A stretch of 64,000 nt of DNA from positions 372,001-436,000 of the forward strand of contig CAWVNO010002544.1 of assembly GCA_963930645.1 (NCBI GenBank). Direction: 5' to 3'. Made by a program: the position numbers and the translations under genes. The notes under the pieces were generated by a model, which was given only the letters and a program-made list of their open reading frames with translations, did no database searches and was not told where the DNA came from. This stretch comes from Salticus scenicus (taxonomy: Eukaryota > Arthropoda > Arachnida > Araneae > Salticidae). Positions 27,921 to 38,008 of this stretch are shown here, piece by piece. Position 1 is the first letter of the stretch, and every line of letters starts with the position of its first letter.

Positions 27921-30847
27921 AGCACGACCTTACGGAAAGATCCGTTTCCCTAATTATATAGGCAATTATGGCGCCCCAGTCAAACTCCCCGCCTGACGCT
28001 GTCTATCGTCTTGCGATGGCTGCTGTCGTCTTGCGATGGCTGCTGTCGTCTTGCGATGGATGCTGTCGTCTTGCGATGGATGCTGTCGTCTTGCGATGGA
28101 TGCTCTCGTCTTGCGATTGCTGCTGAGCACGACCTTACGGAAAGAGCCGTTTCCCTAATTATATAGAAAATTACGGGGCCCCAGTCAAACTCCCCGCCTG
28201 ACACTGACTATCGTCTTGCGATGGTTGCTGTCGTCTTGCGATGGCTGCTGTCGTCTTGCGATGGCTGCCATCGTCTTGCGATGGATGTTATCGTCTTGCG
28301 ATGGATACTATTGTCTTGCGATGGCTGCTGTCGTCTTGCGATGGCTGCTGTCGTCTTGCGATGGATGCTATCGTCTTGCGATGGCTGCTGAGCACGACCT
28401 TACGTAAAGAGCCGTTTCCCTAATTATATAGGAAATTATGGCGCCCCAGTCAAACTCCCTGCCTGACACTGACTATCGTCTTGCGATGGCTGCTGTCGTC
28501 TTGCGATGGATGCTGGCGTCTTGCGATGGATGCTATCGTCTTGCGATGGATGCTATCGTCATGCGATGGCTGCTGAGCACGACCTTACGGAAAGATCCGT
28601 TTCCCTAATTATATAGGCAATTATGGCGCCCCAGTCAAACTCCCCGCCTGACGCTGTCTATCGTCTTGCGATGGCTGCTGTCGTCTTGCGATGGCTGCTG
28701 TCGTCTTGCGATGGCTGCTGTCGTCTTGCGATGGATGCTGTCGTCTTGCGATGGATGCTGTCGTCTTGCGATGGATGCTGTCGTCTTGCGATGGATGCTC
28801 TCGTCTTGCGATTGCTGCTGAGCACGACCTTACGGAAAGAGCCGTTTCCCTAATTATATAGAAAATTACGGGACCCCAGTCAAACTCCCCGCCTGACGCT
28901 GTCTATCGTCTTGCGATGGTTGCTGTCGTCTTGCGATGGCTGCTGTCGTCTTGCGATGGCTGCTGTCGTCTTGCGATGGATGTTATCGTTTTGCGATGGA
29001 TACTATTGTCTTGCGATGGCTGCTGTCGTCTTGCGATGGCTGCTGTCGTCTTGCGATGGATGCTATCGTCTTGCGATGGCTGCTGAGCACGACCTTACGT
29101 AAAGAGCCGTTTCCCTAATTATATAGGAAATTATGGCGCCCCAGTCAAACTCCCCGCCTGACACTGTCTATCGTCTTGCGATGGCTGCTGTCGTCTTGCG
29201 ATGGATGCTGGCGTCTTGCGATGGATGCTATCGTCTTGCGATGGATGCTATCGTCATGCGATGGCTGCTGTCGTCTTGCGATGGCTGCTGTCGTCTTTCA
29301 ATGGATGCTGTCGTCTTGCGATGGATGCTATCGTCTTGCGATAGCTGCTGAGCACGACCTTACGGAAAGAGCCGTTTCCCTAATTATATAGGAAATTATG
29401 GCGCCCCAGTCAAACTCCCCGCCTGACGCTGTCTATCGTCTTGCGATGGCTGCTGTCGTCTTGCGATGGCCGCTGTCGTCTTGCGATGGATGCTATCGTC
29501 TTGCGATGGCTGCTGAGCACGACCTTACGGAAAGAGCCGTTTCCCTAATTATATAGGAAATTATGGCGCCCCAGTCACACTTCCCGCCTGACGCTGTCTA
29601 TCGTCTTGCGATGGCTGCTGTCGTCTTGCGATGGATGCTGTCGTCTTGCGATGGATGCAGTCGTCTTGCGATGGCTGCTGAGAACGACCTTACGGAAAGA
29701 GCCGTTTCCCTAATTATATAGGAAATTATGGCGCCCCAGTCAAACTCCCCGCCTGACGCTGTCTATCGTCTTGCGATGGCTGCTGTCGTCTTGCGATGGC
29801 TGCTGCCGTCTTGCGATGGCTGCTGTCGTCTTGCGATGGATGCTGTCGTCTTGCGATGGATGCTTTCGTCTTGCCATGGATGCTATCGTCTTGCGATGGC
29901 TGCTGAGCACGACCTTACGGAAAGAGCCGTTTCCCTAATTATATAGGAAATTATGGCGCCCCAGTCAAACTCCCCGCCTGACGCTGTCTATCGTCTTGCG
30001 ATGGATGCTGTCGTCTTGCGATGGATGCTGGCGTCTTGCGATGGATGCTATCGTCTTGCGATGGCTGTGCTGAGCACGACCTTACGGAAAGAGCCGTTTC
30101 CCTAATTATATAGGAAATTATGGCGCCCCAGTCAAACTCCCCGCCTGACGCTGTCTATCGTCTTGCGATGGCTGCTGTCGTCTTGCGATGGCTGCTGTCG
30201 TCTTGCGATGGATGCTATCGTCTTGCGATGGATGTTATCGTCTTGCGATGGATACTATTGTCTTGCGATGGCTGCTGTCGTCTTGCGATGGCTGCTGTCG
30301 TCTTGCGATGGATGCTGTCGTCTTGCGATGGATGCTGTCGTCTTGCGATGGATGCTGTCGTCTTGCGATGGATGCTCTCGTCTTGCGATTGCTGCTGAGC
30401 ACGACCTTACGGAAAGAGCCGTTTCCCTAATTATATAGAAAATTACGGGACCCCAGTCAAACTCCCCGCCTGACGCTGTCTATCGTCTTGCGATGGTTGC
30501 TGTCGTCTTGCGATGGCTGCTGTCGTCTTGCGATGGCTGCTGTCGTCTTGCGATGGATGTTATCGTCTTGCGATGGATACTATTGTCTTGCGATGGCTGC
30601 TGTCGTCTTGCGATGGCTGCTGTCGTCTTGCGATGGATGCTATCGTCTTGCGATGGCTGCTGAGCACGACCTTACGTAAAGAGCCGTTTCCCTAATTATA
30701 TAGGAAATTATGGCGCCCCAGTCAAACTCCCCGCCTGACACTGTCTATCGTCTTGCGATGGCTGCTGTCGTCTTGCGATGGATGCTGGCGTCTTGCGATG
30801 GATGCTATCGTCTTGCGATGGATGCTATCGTCATGCGATGGCTGCTG
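27921..30847 (+). repeat. 2.9-kb segmental repeat, copy 2
   Basis: Tandem second copy, n = 6,9,5,8,9,9,4,4,7,4(+2 bp),12,9,5. The only size difference from copy 1 is the twelfth unit (9 instead of 8). There the 20-mer with GATACTATTG is present in this copy and missing in copy 1. The rest appears nearly identical by eye, which suggests a recent duplication. Confidence 0.92.
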
Positions 30848-32525
30848 AGCACGACCTTATGGAAAGAGCCGTTTCCTTAATTATATAGGCAATTATGGCG
30901 CCCCAGTCAAACTCTCCGCCTGACGCTGTCTATCGTCTTGCGATGGCTGCTGTCGTCTTGCGATGGCTGCTGTCGTCTTGCGATGGCTGCTGTCGTCTTG
31001 CGATGGCTGCTGAGCACGACCTTACGGAAAGAGCCGTTTCCCTAATTATATAGGAAATTATGGCGCCCCAGTCAAACTCCCCGCCTGACGCTGTCTATCG
31101 TCTTGCGATGGCTGCTGTCGTCTTGCGATGGCTGCTGTCGTCTTGCGATGGATGCTATCGTCTTGCGATGGCTGCTGAGCACGACCTTACGGCAAGAACC
31201 GTTTCCCTAATTATATAGGAAATTATGGCGCCCCAGTCAAACTCCCCGCCGGACGCTGTCTATCGTCTTGCGATGGCTGCTGTCGTCTTGCGATGGCTGC
31301 TGTCGTCTTGCGATGGCTGCTGTCGTCTTGCGATGGATGCGGTCGTCTTGCGATGGATGCGGTCGTCTTGCGATGGATGCTGTCGTCTTGCGATGGATGC
31401 TCTCGTCTTGCGATGGCTGCTGAGCACGACCTTACGGAAAGAGCCGTTTCCCTAATTATATAGAAAATTACGGCGCCCCAGTCAAACTCCCCGCCTGACG
31501 CTGTCTATCGTCTTGCGATGGCTGCTGTCGTCTTGCGATGGCTGCTGTCGTCTTGCGATGGCTGCTGTCGTCTTGCGATGGATGCTGTCGTCTTGCGATG
31601 GATGCTATCGTCTTGCGATGGCTGCTGAGCACGACATTACGGAAAGAGCCGTTTCCCTAATTATATAGGAAATTATGGCGCCCCAGTCAAACTCCCCGCC
31701 TGACGCTGTCTATCGTCTTGCGATGGCTGCTGTCGTCTTGCGATGGCTGCTGTCGTCTTGCGATGGATGCTATCGTCTTGCGATGGCTGCTGAGCACGAC
31801 CTTACGGAAAGAGCCGTTTCCCTAATTATATAGGAAATTATGGCGCCCCAGTCACACTTCCCGCCTGACGCTGTCTATCGTCTTGCGATGGCTGCTGTCG
31901 TCTTGCGATGGATGCTGTCGTCTTGCGATGGATGCAGTCGTCTTGCGATGGCTGCTGAGAACGACCTTACGGAAAGAGCCGTTTCCCTAATTATATAGGA
32001 AATTATGGCGCCCCAATCAAACTCCCCGCCTGACGCTGTCTATCGTCTTGCGATGGCTGCTGTCGTCTTGCGATGGCTGCTGCCGTCTTGCGATGGCTGC
32101 TGTCGTCTTGCGATGGATGCTGTCGTCTTGCGATGGATGCTTTCGTCTTGCGATGGATGCTATCGTCTTGCGATGGCTGCTGAGCACGACCTTACGGAAA
32201 GAGCCGTTTCCCTAATTATATAGGAAATTATGGCGCCCCAGTCAAACTCCCCGCCTGACGCTGTCTATCGTCTTGCGATGGATGCTGTCGTCTTGCGATG
32301 GATGCTGGCGTCTTGCGATGGATGCTATCGTCTTGCGATGGCTGTGCTGAGCACGACCTTACGGAAAGAGCCGTTTCCCTAATTATATAGGAAATTATGG
32401 CGCCCCAGTCAAACTCCCCGCCTGACGCTGTCTATCGTCTTGCGATGGCTGCTGTCGTCTTGCGATGGCTGCTGTCGTCTTGCGATGGATGCTATCGTCT
32501 TGCGATGGCTGCTGAGCACGACCTT
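30848..32525 (+). repeat. Array region 4a: lead-in to the first inverted block
   Basis: From 30,848 n = 4,4,8,6,4,4,7,4(+2 bp),4, ending in a conserved segment cut after AGCACGACCTTA at 32,526. The 4,8,6,4 portion from 31,013 follows 23,029-23,808 at an offset of 7,984 bp. The 225+167-bp dimer and the following n=4 unit lie directly left of the inverted block, as they do left of the other two inverted blocks. Confidence 0.88.
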
Positions 32526-33432
32526 AGCGTCAGGCGGGAAGTTTGACTGGGGACAGCAGCCATCGCAAGACGACAGCAGCCATCGCAAGACGATAGACAG
32601 CGTCAGGCGGGGAGTTTGACTGGGGCGCCGTAATTTTCTATATAATTAGGGAAACGGCTCTTTCCGTAAGGTCGTGCTCAGCAGCCATCGCAAGACGAGA
32701 GCATCCATCGCAAGACGACAGCATCCATCGCAAGACGACAGCAGCCATCGCAAGACGACAGCAGCCATCGCAAGACGATAGACAGCGTCAGGCGGGGAGT
32801 TTGACTGGGGCGCCATAATTTCCTATATAATTAGGGAAACGGCTCTTTCCGTAAGGTCGTGCTCAGCAGCCATCGCAAGACGATAGCATCCATCGCAAGA
32901 CGACAGCTGCCATCGCAAGACGACAGCAGCCATCGCAAGACGATAGACAGCGTCAGGCGGGGAGTTTGACTGGGGCGCCATAATTTCCTATATAATTAGG
33001 GAAACGGCTCTTTCCGTAAGGTCGTGCTCAGCAGCCATCGCAAGACGATAGCATCCATCGCAAGACGATAGCATCCATCGCAAGACGCCAGCATCCATCG
33101 CAAGACGACAGCATCCATCGCAAGACGATAGACAGCGTCAGGCGGGGAGTTTGACTGGGGCGCCATAATTTCCTATATAATTAGGGAAACGGCTCTTTCC
33201 GTAAGGTCGTGCTCAGCAGCCATCGCAAGACGATAGCATCCATCGCAAGACGAAAGCATCCATCGCAAGACGACAGCATCCATCGCAAGACGACAGCAGC
33301 CATCGCAAGACGGCAGCAGCCATCGCAAGACGACAGCAGCCATCGCAAGACGATAGCAGCCATCGCAAGACGATAGACAGCGTCAGGCGGGGAGTTTGAC
33401 TGGGGCGCCATAATTTCGGCATCGCAAGACGA
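32526..33432 (-). repeat. Inverted block 1 (~0.9 kb)
   Basis: Plus-strand sequence AGCACGACCTTA joins directly to minus-strand sequence GCGTCAGGCGGGAAG. The block reads on the minus strand as a partial conserved segment, n=8, n=5, n=4, n=5 and a fused n=2 unit. In the fused unit GCTGCTG runs straight into TCCCCAGTCAAACTTCCC (seen as CTGGGGACAGCAG at about 32,549). Its n=8 run carries the GCTGCTGCCG and GCTTTCG variants of the dimer to its left. The block may be an inversion or an inverted duplication; the sequence does not settle which. Confidence 0.93.
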
Positions 33433-33447
33433 AGCCTTACGAAGGCT
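33433..33447. other. Hairpin at right end of inverted block 1
   Basis: AGCCTT-ACG-AAGGCT is a perfect 6-bp stem with a 3-base loop. It stands exactly where minus-strand repeats (CATCGCAAGACGA) turn into plus-strand repeats (TCGTCTTGCGATG). With a 4-base bulge the flanking 20-mer pieces pair as well. AGCCTTACGAAGGCT is not part of the normal unit. It looks like the scar of a fold-back or template switch. Confidence 0.88.
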
Positions 33448-33841
33448 GCTGTCGTCTTGCGATGGATGCGGTCGTCTTGCGATGGATGTTGTCGTCTTGC
33501 GATGGATGCTGTCGTCTTGCGATGGATGCTCTCGTCTTGCGATGGCTGCTGAGCACGACCTTACGGAAAGAGCCGTTTCCCTAATTATATAGAAAATTAC
33601 GGCGCCCCAGTCAAACTCCCCGCCTGACGCTGTCTATCGTCTTGCGATTGCTGCTGTCGTCTTGCGATGGCTGCTGTCGTCTTGCGATGGCTGCTGTCGT
33701 CTTGCGATGGATGCTATCGTCTTGCGATGGATGCTATCGTCTTGCGATGGCTGCTGAGCACGACCTTACGAAAAGAGCCGTTTCCCTAATTATATAGGAA
33801 ATTATGGCGCCCCAGTCAAACTCCCCGCCTGACGCTGTCTA

Positions 33842-34014
33842 TCGTCTTGCGATGGATGCTGTCGTCTTGCGATGGCTGCTGTCCCCAGTCAAACTTCCCG
33901 CCTGACGCTGTCTATCGTCTTGCGATGGCTGCTGTCGTCTTGCGATGGATGCTGTCGTCTTGCGATGGATGCTGTCGTCTTGCGATGGATGCTGTCGTCT
34001 TGCGATGGCTGCTG
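33842..34014 (+). repeat. Fused unit GCTGCTGTCCCCAGTC, forward copy
   Basis: After two 20-mers the run passes at about 33,881-33,884 straight into the second half of a conserved segment with the AAACTTCCCGCC variant. The first ~50 bp of that segment (AGCACG through GGCGC) are missing. The same fusion occurs forward at about 38,422 and on the minus strand inside all three inverted blocks. It must have existed before the inversion and amplification. Confidence 0.9.
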
Positions 34015-35714
34015 AGAACGACCTTACGGAAAGAGCCGTTTCCCTAATTATATAGGAAATTATGGCGCCCCAGTCAAACTCCCCGCCTGACGCTGTCTAT
34101 CGTCTTGCGATGGCTGCTATCGTCTTGCGATGGATGCTGTCGTCTTGCGATGGATGCTGTCGTCTTGCGATGGATGCTGTCGTTTTGCGATGGCTGCTGA
34201 GCACGACCTTACGGAAAGAGCCGTTTCCCTAATTATATAGGAAATTATGGCGCCCCAGTCAAACTCCCCGCCTGACGCTGTCTATCGTCTTGCGATGGCT
34301 GCTGTCGTCTTGCGATGGCTGCTGTCGTCTTGCGATGGCTGCTGTCGTCTTGCGATGGCTGCTGTCGTCTTGTGATGGATGCTGTCGTCTTGCGATGGAT
34401 GCAATCGTCTTGCGATGGATGCTATCGTCTTGCGATGGCTGCTGAGCACGACCTTAAGGAAAGAGCCGTTTCCCTAATTATATAGGAAATTATGGCGCCA
34501 CAGTCAAACTCCCCGCCTGACGCTGTCTATCGTCTTGCGATGGCTGCTGTCGTCTTGCGATGGATGCTATCGTCTTGCGATGGATGCTATCGTCTTGCGA
34601 TGGCTGCTGAGCACGACCTTACGGAAAGAGCCGTTTCCCTAATTATATAGGAAATTATGGCGCCCCAGTCAAACTCCCCGCCTGACGCTGTCTATCGTCT
34701 TGCGATGGCTGCTGTCGTCTTGCGATGGCTGCTGTCGTCTTGCGATGGCTGCTGTCGTCTTGCGATGAATGCTGTCGTCTTGCGATGGATGCTTTCGTCT
34801 TGCGATGGATGCTATCGTCTTGCGATGGCTGCTGAGCACGACCTTACGGAAAGAGCCGTTTCCCTAATTATATAGGAATTTATGGCGCCCCAGTCAAACT
34901 CCCCGCCTGACGCTGTCTATCGTCTTGCGATGGCTGCTATCGTCTTGCGATGGATGCTGTCGTCTTGCGATGGATGCTGTCGTCTTGCGATGGATGCTGT
35001 CGTTTTGCGATGGCTGCTGAGCACGACATTACGGAAAGAGCCGTTTCCCTAATTATATAGGAAATTATGGCGCCCCAGTCAAACTCCCCGCCTGACGCTG
35101 TCTATCGTCTTGCGATGGCTGCTGTCGTCTTGCGATGGCTGCTGTCGTCTTGCGATGGCTGCTGTCGTCTTGTGATGGATGCTGTCGTCTTGCGATGGAT
35201 GCAATCGTCTTGCGATGGATGCTATCGTCTTGCGATGGCTGCTGAGCACGACCTTACGGAAAGAGCCGTTTCCCTAATTATATAGGAAATTATGGCGCCA
35301 CAGTCAAACTCCCCGCCTGACGCTGTCTATCGTCTTGCGATGGCTGCTGTCGTCTTGCGATGGATGCTATCGTCTTGCGATGGATGCTATCGTCTTGCGA
35401 TGGCTGCTGAGCACGACCTTACGGAAAGAGCCGTTTCCCTAATTATATAGGAAATTATGGCGCCCCAGTCAAACTCCCCGCCTGACGCTGTCTATCGTCT
35501 TGCGATGGCTGCTGTCGTCTTGCGATGGCTGCTGTCGTCTTGCGATGGATGCGGTCGTCTTGCGATGGCTGCTGTCGTCTTGCGATGGCTGCTGTCGTCT
35601 TGCGATGGATGTTATCGTCTTGCGATGGATACTATTGTCTTGCGATGGCTGCTGTCGTCTTGCGATGGCTGCTGTCGTCTTGCGATGGATGCTATCGTCT
35701 TGCGATGGCTGCTG

Positions 35715-36890
35715 AGCACGACCTTACGTAAAGAGCCGTTTCCCTAATTATATAGGAAATTATGGCGCCCCAGTCAAACTCCCCGCCTGACACTGTCTAT
35801 CGTCTTGCGATGGCTGCTGTCGTCTTGCGATGGATGCTGGCGTCTTGCGATGGCTGCTGTCGTCTTGCGATGGATGCTGTCGTCTTGCGATGGATGCTTT
35901 CGTCTTGCGATGGATGCTATCGTCTTGCGATGGCTGCTGAGCACGACCTTACGGAAAGAGCCGTTTCCCTAATTATATAGGAAATTATGGCGCCCCAGTC
36001 AAACTCCCCGCCTGACGCTGTCTATCGTCTTGCGATGGATGCTGTCGTCTTGCGATGGATGCTGGCGTCTTGCGATGGATGCTATCGTCTTGCGATGGCT
36101 GTGCTGAGCACGACCTTACGGAAAGAGCCGTTTCCCTAATTATATAGGAAATTATGGCGCCCCAGTCAAACTCCCCGCCTGACGCTGTCTATCGTCTTGC
36201 GATGGCTGCTGTCGTCTTGCGATGGCTGCTGCCGTCTTGCGATGGCTGCTGTCGTCTTGCGATGGATGCTGTCGTCTTGCGATGGATGCTTTCGTCTTGC
36301 GATGGATGCTATCGTCTTGCGATGGCTGCTGAGCACGACCTTACGGAAAGAGCCGTTTCCCTAATTATATAGGAAATTATGGCGCCCCAGTCAAACTCCC
36401 CGCCTGACGCTGTCTATCGTCTTGCGATGGATGCTGTCGTCTTGCGATGGATGCTGGCGTCTTGCGATGGATGCTATCGTCTTGCGATGGCTGTGCTGAG
36501 CACGACCTTACGGAAAGAGCCGTTTCCCTAATTATATAGGAAATTATGGCGCCCCAGTCAAACTCCCCGCCTGACGCTGTCTATCGTCTTGCGATGGCTG
36601 CTGTCGTCTTGCGATGGCTGCTGCCGTCTTGCGATGGCTGCTGTCGTCTTGCGATGGATGCTGTCGTCTTGCGATGGATGCTTTCGTCTTGCGATGGATG
36701 CTATCGTCTTGCGATGGCTGCTGAGCACGACCTTACGGAAAGAGCCGTTTCCCTAATTATATAGGAAATTATGGCGCCCCAGTCAAACTCCCCGCCTGAC
36801 GCTGTCTATCGTCTTGCGATGGATGCTGTCGTCTTGCGATGGATGCTGGCGTCTTGCGATGGATGCTATCGTCTTGCGATGGCTGTGCTG
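35715..36890 (+). repeat. Tandem triplet of the 392-bp dimer
   Basis: Unit starts 35,715, 36,107, 36,499 and 36,891 are exactly 392 bp apart. Each dimer ends in the tagged GGCTGTGCTGAGC 20-mer. In the first copy the n=7 unit is hybrid: its conserved segment has TTACGTAAAG and GACACTGTCTA, and its second 20-mer run begins with GCTGGCG. The other two dimers look alike. This is a local amplification of a dimer that is single elsewhere. Confidence 0.92.
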
Positions 36891-37066
36891 AGCACGACCT
36901 TACGGAAAGAGCCGTTTCCCTAATTATATAGGAAATTATGGCGCCCCAGTCAAACTCCCCGCCTGACGCTGTCTATCGTCTTGCGATGGCTGCTGTCGTC
37001 TTGCGATGGCTGCTGTCGTCTTGCGATGGATGCTATCGTCTTGCGATGGCTGCTGAGCACGACCTT

Positions 37067-37993
37067 AGCGTCAGGCGGGAAGTTTGACTGGGGACAGCAG
37101 CCATCGCAAGACGACAGCAGCCATCGCAAGACGATAGACAGCGTCAGGCGGGGAGTTTGACTGGGGCGCCGTAATTTTCTATATAATTAGGGAAACGGCT
37201 CTTTCCGTAAGGTCGTGCTCAGCAGCCATCGCAAGACGAGAGCATCCATCGCAAGACGACAGCATCCATCGCAAGACGACAGCAGCCATCGCAAGACGAC
37301 AGCAGCCATCGCAAGACGATAGACAGCGTCAGGCGGGGAGTTTGACTGGGGCGCCATAATTTCCTATATAATTAGGGAAACGGCTCTTTCCGTAAGGTCG
37401 TGCTCAGCAGCCATCGCAAGACGATAGCATCCATCGCAAGACGACAGCTGCCATCGCAAGACGACAGCAGCCATCGCAAGACGATAGACAGCGTCAGGCG
37501 GGGAGTTTGACTGGGGCGCCATAATTTCCTATATAATTAGGGAAACGGCTCTTTCCGTAAGGTCGTGCTCAGCAGCCATCGCAAGACGATAGCATCCATC
37601 GCAAGACGATAGCATCCATCGCAAGACGCCAGCATCCATCGCAAGACGACAGCATCCATCGCAAGACGATAGACAGCGTCAGGCGGGGAGTTTGACTGGG
37701 GCGCCATAATTTCCTATATAATTAGGGAAACGGCTCTTTCCGTAAGGTCGTGCTCAGCAGCCATCGCAAGACGAGAGCATCCATCGAAAGACGACAGCAT
37801 CCATCGCAAGACGACAGCATCCATCGCAAGACGACAGCATCCATCGCAAGACGACAGCAGCCATCGCAAGACGGCAGCAGCCATCGCAAGACGACTGCAG
37901 CCATCGCAAGACGATAGCAGCCATCGCAAGACGATAGACAGCGTCAGGCGGGGAGTTTGACTGGGGCGCCATAATTTCGGCATCGCAAGACGA
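37067..37993 (-). repeat. Inverted block 2 (~0.93 kb)
   Basis: Left junction identical to block 1 (CCTTAGCGTCAGG), 4,541 bp downstream. Its minus-strand content is the same except in the unit nearest the right end. There one more 20-mer is present and several read differently (GAGAGCATCCATCGAAAGACG, CGACTGCAGCC). The 20-bp size difference from blocks 1 and 3 lies in this unit. Confidence 0.93.
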
Positions 37994-38008
37994 AGCCTTA
38001 CGAAGGCT
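37994..38008. other. Hairpin at right end of inverted block 2
   Basis: Same AGCCTT-ACG-AAGGCT sequence as at 33,433 and 42,707, with the same flanking bases CGGCATCGCAAGACGA and GCTGTCGTC. An identical scar at three sites means one inversion event, later copied. Confidence 0.9.

Larger units (their letters stand above)
33448..37066 (+). repeat. Array region 4b: between inverted blocks 1 and 2
   Basis: After the hairpin come four to five 20-mers (with GATGCGGTCG), a GAAAATTACGGCGCC unit at 33,552 (n=6), a fused unit at 33,757, and then from 34,015 n = 5,8,4,7,5,7,4,11,7,4+,7,4+,7,4+,4. The stretch from about 31,958 to 35,560, inverted block included, recurs at an offset of 4,541 bp. The dimer triplet at the right end is private to this interval. 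Confidence 0.88.
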
